DNA from: an uncultured bacterium
GTDB taxonomy: Bacteria > Verrucomicrobiota > Kiritimatiellia > RFP12 > UBA1067
Direction of reading: 5' to 3'
Length of the DNA stretch: 38,673 nucleotides
Assembly: GCA_902800055.1 (NCBI GenBank)
Contig: CADCCW010000022.1
Location: forward strand, 1 to 38,673
Shown here: piece after piece, positions 24,759 through 33,600 of the stretch
Layout: the number at the start of each line of letters is the position of its first letter
How positions within the stretch are numbered: the first letter of the stretch is position 1
Made by a program: the position numbers and the translations under genes
The notes under the pieces: generated by a model
The model's input: only the letters and a program-made list of their open reading frames with translations
Databases searched by the model: none
Told to the model about the DNA's origin: nothing

Positions 24759-25699
24759 GGCTCAGGCTGCCGGCGGCGCCAGTCGTCGAGGCCGTCGGCG
24801 ATGGCCGCGGCGACCTTGGCGCGGCGCTCGCGGCTCCAGCAGTCGATCTCGCCCTCGGGAGTGGTGACGAAGTCCGCCTCGACGAGGCAGCTCGGGATCT
24901 CCGGGTTGCGCGTCACCGCCAGGTTCCCCTTCATCACGCCGTTGTTCTTGAGGCTCTCGCCCAGCGCCGCGGCCATGCGGCGGTTGACGGCCGTGGCCAG
25001 CCGCTCCCCGATCTCGTTCCAGGCGTAGACGCAGTGGTAGCGCAGCTTGCGCGGGTCCTTGTCGATCGGCGGCGCGTTGTGGTGGATGGAGACAAACGCG
25101 TCCGCGCCCTCGCGGTGCGCGACCTTCGGGCGGTCGTAGAGCTTGGGGAAGGAGTCGTCCTCGCGCGTCATCACCACCTTCCAGCCGCGCTTGACGAGCT
25201 CCGCCTTGACCGCCAGCGCAAGCCGCAGGTTGGCGTCCTTCTCCGGCAGCGAATGGGGGGAGAGTGCGCCGGTGTCGTTCTCGCCGTGGCCGGGGTCGAT
25301 GACCACTACCGGCACGCGGTCAGGATGCTCGGACGGATGCGGGCGCGGCGTGTCGCCGGCGTAATCGAGCTTCTTGTACTCCGGCTGCGTCACCTTGTCC
25401 ACGACCTTGTCGATGAGCGGCGGCTTCGGCGCGACGACGACCACGATGTTGGTCTCCGCCGCGGCTTCCGCCCCGGGCTCGACGCAGGAGACCGAGATCG
25501 TGTTGGTGCCGGGCTTGAGCTCGGCCATCGCCACCCATCCGCCCTGCGGGTGGACGGGGAACGAGCTGCCCGAGACGACCACGTTGGTCGTGCCGGGGGC
25601 GGCCGCGCCGAGCACGTAGCAGCGCTCGACCGAGGGCAGCGCGGCGCCCGGGCGCGGAAAGGCGACCGAAAGCGCCGCGAGAATAGCCGGAACCGTCAC
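24755..25699 (-). CDS. N-acetylmuramoyl-L-alanine amidase (Amidase_3)
   Basis: This 314-aa Zn amidase cleaves peptide stems from peptidoglycan. An N-terminal Ala/Val-rich segment may be a signal, followed by a beta-rich region (about 25-90) with GGWVAMAELKPGTNTISV. The catalytic domain (about 128-310) has VVVIDPGHGENDTG (Zn His), LPEKDANLRLAL (Zn Glu), VSIHHNA (Zn His) and SCLVEADFVT (catalytic Glu). The likely start is GTG 25699, three bases after the epimerase stop; an upstream start inside that gene cannot be excluded. Located in the nadA transcript between the epimerase and the efflux gene. Confidence 0.9.
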   Translation of the reverse strand: MTVPAILAALSVAFPRPGAALPSVERCYVLGAAAPGTTNVVVSGSSFPVHPQGGWVAMAELKPGTNTISVSCVEPGAEAAAETNIVVVVAPKPPLIDKVVDKVTQPEYKKLDYAGDTPRPHPSEHPDRVPVVVIDPGHGENDTGALSPHSLPEKDANLRLALAVKAELVKRGWKVVMTREDDSFPKLYDRPKVAHREGADAFVSIHHNAPPIDKDPRKLRYHCVYAWNEIGERLATAVNRRMAAALGESLKNNGVMKGNLAVTRNPEIPSCLVEADFVTTPEGEIDCWSRERRAKVAAAIADGLDDWRRRQPEP

Positions 25700-25702
25700 C
25701 GC

Positions 25703-26965
25703 TCAGTCGGCGAAGAAGCGGTACTCGGTGCGGCTGCGCAGGGTCTCGCCCGGCTTCAGCACCGTGGTCGGGAACTCGGGGTGGTTTGGCGAGTCGGGGT
25801 AGTGCTGGGTCTCGAGCGCCACGCCGGCGAACTGCACCAGCTTCGCGCCGGCCTTCTTCGCGTCCATCGTGCCGTCCATGTTCTGCGCGCCGTACATCTG
25901 CATGCACGGCTCGGTGGTCCAGATTTCGAGCCGGCGTCCGGAGACGGGGTCCTTCATCGTCGCGGCCGGGTGGAGGACGCCCATTTCGCCGCGGAGCACG
26001 AAGTTGTGGTCGTACCAGTTGTCCATCGGCTTCAGGTGCTCGTTCTTCGCCATCCAGTCGGCCATCGCGCCGATCGCGCGGGAGGCGGTGAAGTCGAAGC
26101 CGGTCCCCTTCACGTCGAGGTCCTTGACCGGGATGAGGCCGTCGTCGACGTCGGTGTAGCGGTCGGCGAAGATCTGGAGCTCCTGCCCGAGCACGGAGCC
26201 GCTCGCCTCGCCGGCGAGGTTCCAGTAGGAGTGGTGGGTGAGGTTGAGGATCGTCGGCTTGTCGGTGGTGGCCTCGTACTCGACGGACCAGACGTTGTTC
26301 GGCAGCACGCGGTAGCGGACCTTGCAGGTGACGGTGCCGGGGAAGCCCATCTCGCCGTCCTTGGAGACGTACATGAGCTCGAGCCCGCGCACGCGCGGCT
26401 CGTGGAGCGGCTTCACCGCCCAGATCTGGGCGTCCCAGCCCTGGGTGCCGCCGTGGATGCAGTTGTGGCGCGGCGGCTTGTCCTCGTTCACCGGCAGGGT
26501 GTACTCCTTGCCGTCGAGGGTGAACTTGCCGTCCTTGATGCGGTTGCCGAAGCGGCCGATCAGGGTGCCCATCGAGAAGCCGTTGCGCTCGTACTCGCCG
26601 GCGGTGTTGAAGCCGAGGGTGACGTCCTCGAGGTTGCCGTACTTGTCGGGCGCGTAGCAGCGCACCAGGCGCCCGCCGTAGTCGGAGACGTCGAGGATGA
26701 GCCCGCCCGCGCCCTCAATGCGGTAGATCTTCGTCTGGCGGCCGTCGGAGAGCGTGCCGAAGCTGCGGTGCTGCATCATCGGGAATCGCATGCCGCCGGA
26801 AGGAAACGGCCGGCCGGGGTGCATGCCGGGGCGCGGCGGGCGGACGCGGGGGCCGACCGCCTCGGCGGCGGGCGACGAAGCCGCGGGCGCGGCGGGGGCC
26901 GGATCCTGGGCGAAGCAGGCGCAGGCAAGTGCCGCGGCGAGGACGGAGACGACTGGCTTTTTCAT
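25703..26965 (-). CDS. Secreted aldose 1-epimerase (GalM-like)
   Basis: This 420-aa protein interconverts alpha and beta anomers of aldoses. It has a signal peptide (about 1-20, MKKPVVSVLAAALACACFAQ) and a Pro-rich linker, then a full GalM domain: GTLIGRFGNRI, PPRHNCIHGGTQGWD with a catalytic-type His, NLTHHSYWNLAG, and ALETQHYPDSPNH with the catalytic-type Glu. ATG 26965 follows GGAGG at 9 nt; the frame is open further upstream, but that part shadows nadA. Export suggests that it acts on sugars released in the periplasm or outside. It is 41 bp downstream of nadA. Confidence 0.93.
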   Translation of the reverse strand: MKKPVVSVLAAALACACFAQDPAPAAPAASSPAAEAVGPRVRPPRPGMHPGRPFPSGGMRFPMMQHRSFGTLSDGRQTKIYRIEGAGGLILDVSDYGGRLVRCYAPDKYGNLEDVTLGFNTAGEYERNGFSMGTLIGRFGNRIKDGKFTLDGKEYTLPVNEDKPPRHNCIHGGTQGWDAQIWAVKPLHEPRVRGLELMYVSKDGEMGFPGTVTCKVRYRVLPNNVWSVEYEATTDKPTILNLTHHSYWNLAGEASGSVLGQELQIFADRYTDVDDGLIPVKDLDVKGTGFDFTASRAIGAMADWMAKNEHLKPMDNWYDHNFVLRGEMGVLHPAATMKDPVSGRRLEIWTTEPCMQMYGAQNMDGTMDAKKAGAKLVQFAGVALETQHYPDSPNHPEFPTTVLKPGETLRSRTEYRFFAD

Positions 26966-27006
26966 GTAGTTTTTCCTCCTTGGTTTCCTTGAAATCGTGC
27001 GTGGCG

Positions 27007-27909
27007 CTATGCGACCGCGAGCATCGCCTCGATCGCGCGGCGCGCCCTGTCCGCGGTCTCGGCCGGCACCTCCACCTCGACGCGCATTTCGCGGAGCGAC
27101 TCGCAGAGGTTCTGGAGCGTGTTCTTCTTCATGTTCGGGCACACCGCGCGGTCGGAGACGGGATAGAACGCCTTGTCCGGATTCTCCTTGCGCAGGCGGT
27201 GGAGAATGCCAATCTCGGTGCCGACCACGATCTCCGGCGCGGCGCTTTCGCGCGCGAAGCGGCACATTCCGCCGGTGGAGAGCGCGTGGTCCGCCGCGGC
27301 GCGCACGTCGGCGGCGCACTCGGGGTGCACCAGCACCGGCGCGCCGGGATGGGCGGCGCGGGCGTCGGCGACGGCCTTGGCGGTGACGATCTGGTGGGTG
27401 GGGCAGTAGCCGGGCCATAGCGTGTATTCGCGGCCGAGCAGCCCGGCGATGTGGCTGCCGAGGTGTCGGTCGGGCACGAAGACGATCTCCTCGTCCGGCG
27501 CGAACGCGCGCATCACCTTCTCGGCGTTGCCGCTCGTCACGCAGATGTCGCACTCGGCCTTCACCTCGGCGGTGGAGTTGACGTAGCAGACCGCCTTCGC
27601 GCCGGGGTGCTTCGCCTTGAGCTCGCGGAGCTGCGCGGCGGTTATCATGTCCGCCATCGGGCAGCCGGCGGAGGGATCGGGCACCAGCACCTTGCGGCCG
27701 GGGTTGAGGATCTTGGCGGTCTCGGCCATGAAGTAGACGCCGCAGAAGACGATGACGTCCGCCTCGACCTGGGTGGCGCGGCGGGCGAGCTCGAGCGAGT
27801 CGCCGGTGAAGTCCGCCGCGTCCTGCACCTCGCCGCGGCAGTAGTTGTGGGCGAGCACCACCGCGTTCCGCTCCCGCTTGAGCCGGGCTATCTCTTCATT
27901 GAGGTCCAT
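27007..27909 (-). CDS. nadA: Quinolinate synthase
   Basis: This 300-aa [4Fe-4S] enzyme condenses iminoaspartate with dihydroxyacetone phosphate to quinolinate in NAD synthesis. It shows VLAHNYCRGEVQDAADFTGDS, VIVFCGVYFMAETAK, PSAGCPMADM, VYVHPEC-like VLVHPECAADV and CPNMKKNTLQNL, which carry the cluster Cys and substrate-binding residues. Length is normal. No nadB or nadC is in the window. ATG 27909 lies six bases after an extended -10, so the mRNA is probably leaderless. Downstream on the same strand are the epimerase, amidase and efflux genes. Confidence 0.96.
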   Translation of the reverse strand: MDLNEEIARLKRERNAVVLAHNYCRGEVQDAADFTGDSLELARRATQVEADVIVFCGVYFMAETAKILNPGRKVLVPDPSAGCPMADMITAAQLRELKAKHPGAKAVCYVNSTAEVKAECDICVTSGNAEKVMRAFAPDEEIVFVPDRHLGSHIAGLLGREYTLWPGYCPTHQIVTAKAVADARAAHPGAPVLVHPECAADVRAAADHALSTGGMCRFARESAAPEIVVGTEIGILHRLRKENPDKAFYPVSDRAVCPNMKKNTLQNLCESLREMRVEVEVPAETADRARRAIEAMLAVA

Positions 27910-27915
27910 GCGCGT

Positions 27916-27924
27916 ATTATACCA
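27916..27924 (-). promoter_or_regulatory. Extended -10 promoter of nadA, leaderless start
   Basis: The minus strand reads TGG-TATAAT, with six bases to ATG 27909. It fills the 18-bp gap after the upstream gene. Confidence 0.7.
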
Positions 27925-27927
27925 AAA

Positions 27928-29178
27928 CTAATGCGACTTGGCGGCGCGGGTCATGAACTCGACCGACTGCACGGAGTGCGGCTCGACGGTAACGAACATG
28001 TCGTCGCACTTCGGCTTGACGTCGCACGGAAGCGGAACATAGGTATTCCCCTGCGGCTCCCAGTTCGACCAGGTCTCGTAGCCGGTCTGCGTATCCTCCC
28101 AGCTGAGCCTATGCCAGTAGCTGCCTTCGCCCGGAACTTCGCGGCAGTCGACGAACTTCTCGGGGCAGCTCAGCGCGCGGTAGGTTGGCGCGGCGAACTG
28201 GCGGCCGGGGATGACCACCCTGACGCGCGCGGCGGCCGGAGTTGAGTTGACCATGAGGAGGCAGTAGCGGCCGCGGCCGTCGCCGGAGAAGAGATACTCG
28301 ATTTCGGCACCGTCTTCCTTCAAGGTGCCGTGCTGGTAGAGAAGCGGATTGCTGCGCAGCGCCTCGCCGAGGATGCGGTACATGGCGCCGCGGTGCCCGA
28401 CTTCCATCCGCGGCTGGTCGTAGGCCGTGCGGTCGTTGATGTAGACTGCGTCCGAGAGCGCGGCAAGCCGGTGGGGGCAGAACCAGGACTCCTCCGGCTG
28501 CGAAAGCGCCGCCAGGGTTAGGCGCGCCCTGGTCTGCGAGTTGCGGAAAACGCGCTGACAGAGCCTGTGCTCGACCGGAGGCTTGTGCCCGGCGGCGCAG
28601 CCGCGCGGCAGCTTGGGCCAGATCTTCTCGGCGCGGGCGAGGAAGTCGGCCCAGCACTGGGCGAGCGCCTCGCTGCGCTGGCCGTCATGCGACTCGTCGT
28701 CAGACTCGAAGCCGGCGACGACGTCCTTGTAGCCGTTGTCGGCGATCCACTGGACGATCTCGAGGCTCTCGTCGACCGCGTTGGTGGAGGCGCACTCGAG
28801 GCAGACGAACACCTTGATGTCATTGGCTCTGAAGAGGTCTAACGCGGCCTTGGGATTGCTCGGGCGCGTTTTCGGACCAGCCGCGTTCCGCCGCCGGAAC
28901 CAGCCGTTCATGCCCTCGAGGCGAAGGAGGCTCGCGCCAGCCTGCTTGAGCGCGCGCGCGGTCTCCAGCCGGTTGGTCACGAACCACCAGTCGTCGTCCG
29001 CCGCCGACCAGAAGCTCTCCGGCGCAACGCAGAAGCCGATGCCATGGTCGCAGCCGATCTTGCGCATGTCCCGGAACGGCTTGGCGGCGGGATCGAGCGA
29101 AATCTCGCAGTCGGCGAATGCCGCCATCGCCGCGATCGCCACGCCCGCAACCAACAAAAAGTACCTTAACTTACCCAT
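27928..29178 (-). CDS. Secreted putative glycoside hydrolase-like protein
   Basis: I do not recognise a named family. The 416-aa protein has a signal peptide (about 1-22, MGKLRYFLLVAGVAIAAMAA). The body looks like a TIM barrel followed by a beta domain: GASLLRLEGMNGWFRRR, DIKVFVCLECASTN, then DGRGRYCLLMVNSTPAAARVRV and VTVEPHSVQSVEF, the latter typical of C-terminal domains in retaining glycosidases. Candidate acids are in LECAS and FESDDESHD. Its neighbours, a secreted FAD oxidoreductase and a secreted epimerase, fit glycan use. ATG 29178 lies seven bases after an extended -10, so it is probably leaderless. Catalytic function is inference. Confidence 0.6.
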   Translation of the reverse strand: MGKLRYFLLVAGVAIAAMAAFADCEISLDPAAKPFRDMRKIGCDHGIGFCVAPESFWSAADDDWWFVTNRLETARALKQAGASLLRLEGMNGWFRRRNAAGPKTRPSNPKAALDLFRANDIKVFVCLECASTNAVDESLEIVQWIADNGYKDVVAGFESDDESHDGQRSEALAQCWADFLARAEKIWPKLPRGCAAGHKPPVEHRLCQRVFRNSQTRARLTLAALSQPEESWFCPHRLAALSDAVYINDRTAYDQPRMEVGHRGAMYRILGEALRSNPLLYQHGTLKEDGAEIEYLFSGDGRGRYCLLMVNSTPAAARVRVVIPGRQFAAPTYRALSCPEKFVDCREVPGEGSYWHRLSWEDTQTGYETWSNWEPQGNTYVPLPCDVKPKCDDMFVTVEPHSVQSVEFMTRAAKSH

Positions 29179-29185
29179 GCCACGT

Positions 29186-29194
29186 ATTATACCA
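29186..29194 (-). promoter_or_regulatory. Extended -10 promoter of the glycosidase-like gene, leaderless start
   Basis: The minus strand reads TGG-TATAAT, with seven bases to ATG 29178. Confidence 0.65.
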
Positions 29195-29205
29195 AAAATG
29201 GCGGC

Positions 29206-29226
29206 GGGGAACGGGGAACGGGGAAC
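29206..29226 (+). repeat. Three tandem GGGGAAC heptamers
   Basis: Three perfect 7-bp units, at the -35 side of the glycosidase-like gene promoter. Copy number may vary by slippage. Confidence 0.7.
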
Positions 29227-29245
29227 GGGCGGCGCCCCAGCTAAA

Positions 29246-29283
29246 AATCCTCTGCGTCCTTTGCGTTCTTTGCGGCTTAAAAC
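29246..29283 (-). repeat. Possible dispersed intergenic repeat (GCAAAGAACGCAAAGG type)
   Basis: The minus strand reads CCGCAAAGAACGCAAAGGAC followed by GCAGAGG, a periodic phrase I recall from intergenic regions of many environmental bacteria. It lies just after the stop of the FAD oxidoreductase gene and next to the GGGGAAC heptamers. Recognition is from memory only. Confidence 0.4.
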
Positions 29284-29295
29284 AACCGCCGCGGC

Positions 29296-30609
29296 CTACG
29301 GCACGATGGCGCCGATCGCCTTCAGCTGGCGCTTGGCGTCCTCGACGGCCACCTCGCGCGGATCTACGTCCCGCTTCGCCGCCAGCGCCGCCACGACCCC
29401 GGCGGCCTGGCCGATCGCCATGCACGACGCCTGCACGCGCAGCGCGGAGTTCGCCCCGTGGTCGCTCGAAACCGCCCGTCCGGCGACGAGCAGGTGCTGG
29501 ACGCCCTTGGGGATCATCGTGCCGAGCGGGATCGTGCCGACCTTGCCGGGCTCGTGGTACACCTGGTGCGAATCCTTCCACGCCGCGTTGTGCTCGTCGA
29601 TGAACCAGTAGGAATAGCAAAGCGAATCCGGCTCGACGGTCCCCGCGAGATAGTCGGCCTCGGTCAAGGTCTTCTCGCCGACGACGCGGTAGGTCTCGCG
29701 GACGCCGACCTCAGGCGACGCCGAGACGATGGTCGCCTTCTCCAGCCCCGGCTGCCGCCGGATGAAGCGGATGACGCGGAGCATCGTCTCGCGTCCGCGG
29801 CGGTTAGTCTCGGCGCGCGCGGTAGCCGTCGAGTTGTCCGCGAGCGGCACATAACACCCCCAGCCGCCGCCGGCGCGGATGTAGTCCGACATCCTGATGT
29901 GGATGTCGGTGGGCTTCAGCTCGCCCGACGCGACCGCCTCGGCGTGCGCCTTGTCCACCGCCGCGGCGTCGAACTTCCACCCGCGCGTGTTGAGATGGAA
30001 GAAAAACGAGCCCGGCTGGCGCTGCACGTCGTCCGCGCGCACGCGCTCCGCGCCGGCGAACGCCGCGACCGTGGCGCTGCCCGTCGCGTCCACGACCTCC
30101 TTCGCCGTGATGTACTGGATCCCCTCGTCAGTCGCGAGCGAAATCTTCCAGCCATCGGAAGTCCGCTCGACGCCGCAGGCGGCGGCGTTGAACCGCAGCT
30201 CGACGCCGGCCTTCTCCATCGTCTCGGCCGCAAGCACGGAGTAGACGAAGGGATTCACCTGCAGGCAGTGGCGCCCCCAGTCGCGCGGGTTGAGCTTCGG
30301 GAAGTCCGGCAGCTTCCCGCCGCCGAAGACGTAGGCGTTCGTGACCAGCTCCCAGCACGGTCCGGCGATGACCTGCCGGTTCCAGGCGTGGAAGAGGCCG
30401 ATCGGCAGCACTTCGGCGGAAACCGTGGTGCCGCCGAGCCGCGCGTCGCGCTCGACCAGCACCGTCTTCGCGCCGGACTTCGCGGACGCCAGCGCCGCGC
30501 CGATGCCGGCCGGCCCTCCGCCGACCACGGCGACGTCGAAAGTCGCCGCGCCTAAACTCCCGGCCAGCACTGCGGCCGCAACCAACGTGTAGTGTCTCAT
30601 CTTGTTCAT
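29296..30609 (-). CDS. Secreted FAD-dependent oxidoreductase (FAD_oxidored family)
   Basis: This 437-aa protein has an N-terminal signal or anchor (about 1-21) followed by an ADP-binding fold: FDVAVVGGGPAGIGAALASA, TVLVERDARLGGTT and VVDATGSATVAAFAG. It ends with LLVAGRAVSSDHGANSALRV and SCMAIGQAAGVVAALAA, the second FAD contact typical of PF12831. Such exported FAD proteins are abundant in PVC and Bacteroidota polysaccharide loci, with unknown substrates. ATG 30609 lies seven bases after an extended -10, so the mRNA is probably leaderless. Export of a flavoprotein with this fold may need the Tat route, but no twin Arg is visible. Confidence 0.87.
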   Translation of the reverse strand: MNKMRHYTLVAAAVLAGSLGAATFDVAVVGGGPAGIGAALASAKSGAKTVLVERDARLGGTTVSAEVLPIGLFHAWNRQVIAGPCWELVTNAYVFGGGKLPDFPKLNPRDWGRHCLQVNPFVYSVLAAETMEKAGVELRFNAAACGVERTSDGWKISLATDEGIQYITAKEVVDATGSATVAAFAGAERVRADDVQRQPGSFFFHLNTRGWKFDAAAVDKAHAEAVASGELKPTDIHIRMSDYIRAGGGWGCYVPLADNSTATARAETNRRGRETMLRVIRFIRRQPGLEKATIVSASPEVGVRETYRVVGEKTLTEADYLAGTVEPDSLCYSYWFIDEHNAAWKDSHQVYHEPGKVGTIPLGTMIPKGVQHLLVAGRAVSSDHGANSALRVQASCMAIGQAAGVVAALAAKRDVDPREVAVEDAKRQLKAIGAIVP

Positions 30610-30616
30610 GTTCTGT

Positions 30617-30625
30617 ATTATACCA
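30617..30625 (-). promoter_or_regulatory. Extended -10 promoter of the FAD oxidoreductase gene, leaderless start
   Basis: The minus strand reads TGG-TATAAT, with seven bases to ATG 30609. It fills the gap after the giant gene that stops at 30636. Confidence 0.65.
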
Positions 30626-30635
30626 TATTCGCCTG

Positions 30636-33600
30636 TTACCTCAGGTAGTAGACCGAGCCGACGACCGGGAGCGTGGGCGAGTCGGGACCGGCCGTGAGCG
30701 CGCCCGTGCCGCCGTTTTCGTAGAAGTGCTTGACGGCGTTCGGCCTGACGTCGTAGAGGCCGACGGTCTCGACGCCGCCGACAGTCCTCACGCAGGGCAC
30801 GAAGTCGCGCACCAGCACGCCGTTGTCCCAGATCTTCAGCCAGTAGAGGTCCATGATCGACGGCAGCGCCAACGTCGGGTCGCTCGCCGAATTCTGCGAG
30901 GCAAACACGTAGGCCGTGCAGTCGCAGGAGAACTGGAGCTGCGCCGGGGACTTGAAGGTGTAGACGTAGCCGTCGAGGTTGTAGACGTTCTGGTTGAGCG
31001 AAAAGACATGATGGCCAGTCGGCACCGGCTTGCCGGCCAGGATGCCGGCTCCCTTGTACCCGTCGCACCCGGACAGGTCCGTCCCGCCTTCCCCATGCCG
31101 GCTGAAGACGTACTTCGCGCCGGCGTTCCTGGGCGTCATGCCGGTAAAGAACTGCTTCGTGTTGCCGTTGCGGGCGCCGAACGGCGCCGAATACACGTTG
31201 TCGGCGGTCTGGTCGTATATCGTAAAGCGGAAGTCCGCGCGCGTCAGTTCGTTGGGCGTGAAGCCGGTGTCGACGTACTGCGCGCCAGAGGAATGGACAT
31301 ATTCCACTTCCCTGTAGCCCGCCGGCAGCCGCGCGACGATGCCGAATTCCGCCCTGGCCTGCCGGCCGGCGTTCTGGCCGAGCCCCGTCACCACGACCGC
31401 TCCCACGCCCACGACGGTGTTGCTCGCCCAGGCAAGCGAATAGTCCACGCCCTCGCGCAGCACCGCTCCGCCGACGTCCCTCACCACCGGATGCGGCTCG
31501 CACGCCCGTCCGCTCCGATAGCGCTGCACGGGGATGTCCTCGACGACGACGCTCAGCGCCGGCAGGGAGTAGAGCAGCGTTCCGTGGGGAACGACCTCGA
31601 CGTCGCCGCCGCAGGCGTCCCACAGCGTCGGATTCCCCTGGTCGTCGAGGACCGGCACGAAGTCGTGGGTGAGCGCGCCGGCGCGGTAGACCCTCAGCGA
31701 ATAGAGCTTGAAGCGGCCATAGCTGCCGACGGTCGAGCCATTGGTGACGAACACCAGCATCGGTCCGCCCACTGCGGTAAACGACGGGTTAGCCGTCTCC
31801 GTCACCACCTTGCCGTACGAGGTGCTGAAGACGTTGGTGACGGCGACGAGCGTCGTCCTGACGCCGACGTGCTGGCTGATCCAGGAATCCGACACATCCG
31901 CCCCGACGGTCGAATAGTCGTACCGCCAGCCGGCGTTGCTGGGACGGAGAATCACCCCCCAAGGATTTGAATTGTCCGCTGCCCGGCACATGAACAGCGA
32001 CTGGTAGGTGGTGACGGATCCGGCGAGCGCGACCTCCAGCTCGATCGTGTCCGCCTGTGGATCGGGGTAGAGGTCGGTCGAGATGTAGCCGCTGGTGCCG
32101 TCGCTCTGGATGTACTCCAGCCTGGTGTAGTTCGCCGGCAGCGCGTAGTCGGTCTTGAACTCCCTGGCGGACGACTTCGCCCCGGCCGGCGGCGCGGCGT
32201 TGTTCACCGCCTCCAGCCAGCAGGTGTAGGCGGTGCGGCTGGCAAGTCCGCCGACGCGGGCGCGGACCGTCTGCGGGGCGGAGCTGGCCGTGCCGATCAG
32301 CGTCCGGTTGGTGGTGGCGCCGTCGGTGCAGACCAGATAGACGTTCGCCGAGCTCGCGCCCTGGCCGAGCGACATCACGGCGCCCTCGACGGCCACGTCC
32401 GTCGCCGCGGCATCCAGGATCTCCAGCCCGCCGACGCGCAGCACATCCGAGACATCCCCTTCCACGACCTCGCCGAACGCGACATAGCCCGCGTCCGTCA
32501 CCGTCGCGTATTCCTCAGCGACCCACTCTGGCGTCGAAGCCGCCGCGCGGATGCGGATCTCGTCGAGCCCGCCGGGCCAGAAGCGCTGGGCGCCGTCGCC
32601 GTTGGCGCCGAGGTAGAGCGCGTTCTGCGGCGTGTAGACCTTCTTGATCGACCCGGTTTTCTTCACTACGCCGTCGACGAAGATCTTGCCGGTGGTGTTG
32701 TCGTAGACGCCGGCCAAATGCACCCAGCTGTTTGCCGGCCAGCCGGACCATTCGCTCGTTTCCAGGTAGATTTCGCTTGAATCCGACGAGCTGAGCACGA
32801 TCCTATCCCTGGGATTGTGGGCGGCGAACGTATAGCCGTTCTTTTCGAGCCAGGACGCCGCGCAGCTGACCATGCGCGCATGGGTGTCAAGGACCAAGAG
32901 GTCAGGACGGGCCAGCAGCGTGATGGTGAGCGAGTTGTTCGCGCCAAGCGTCGCCCAGGCGGCGTCGTTGGAGTAGGAGAGGGTGGAGGCGCCGTCAAGC
33001 CAGAGGGCCTTGCCGATGCCGCCGGCGCTGGCGACGTAGGTCGGAGCGCCGATCGTCGCGGACACGGAAAGGTTGGTCGCGGACTCCGTCGCGTCGCCGG
33101 AGAAGTGCCAGACCGCGTTGTAGCCCGCGCGCTTCCAGACCTGCGCCGCGGCCGGCGAGGCGGGCACGTCGCCGCGGTTCTCCGACCAGTGCATCGCGAT
33201 CACCGTGTCGCGCGAGAACTGCGGCACCGACACCCAGACGAGCGACTCGCCGTCCGGGTTCCAGGTGTCGACCTCAAACGGCAACGCGACGCGGTACTCG
33301 TCTGTGAACCAAAGGCACTCGCCGGATGGGCAGTCGACGTATTCAAAACCGTCGAGCCCGGCCTCGGAAATGCGCACCAGCACCGGGAAGTCGGCGAGCG
33401 CCTCCACCGGACCGTTCGGGAACGTAATCTCGCAGGACTTCTCCCCGTTGAACGGAAGGCGCTTGGTGGTGAAAACCGCGGCGGCGGAGACCGAGCTGGC
33501 CGCGGCGGCGTCGTTCGTCGCCGCGAACCAGCAGGTGTAGGAGGTCTGGGGCGCAAAACCGGCGACCGGCGCGGCGAGGGTGGACGGAGCGGAGGTCGCC

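Noticed and set aside
25034..26992. 652-aa plus-strand frame rich in Arg, Val, Gly and Asp
   Set aside because: It is antisense to the amidase and epimerase genes and shows the composition typical of a high-GC shadow frame; no motif is seen.
26965..27553. N-terminal extension of the aldose epimerase
   Set aside because: This is the shadow of nadA; a signal peptide with a good ribosome site begins at 26965.
30609..31623. N-terminal extension of the FAD oxidoreductase
   Set aside because: It overlaps the giant secreted-protein gene in another frame, and the leaderless ATG at 30609 follows its own promoter.
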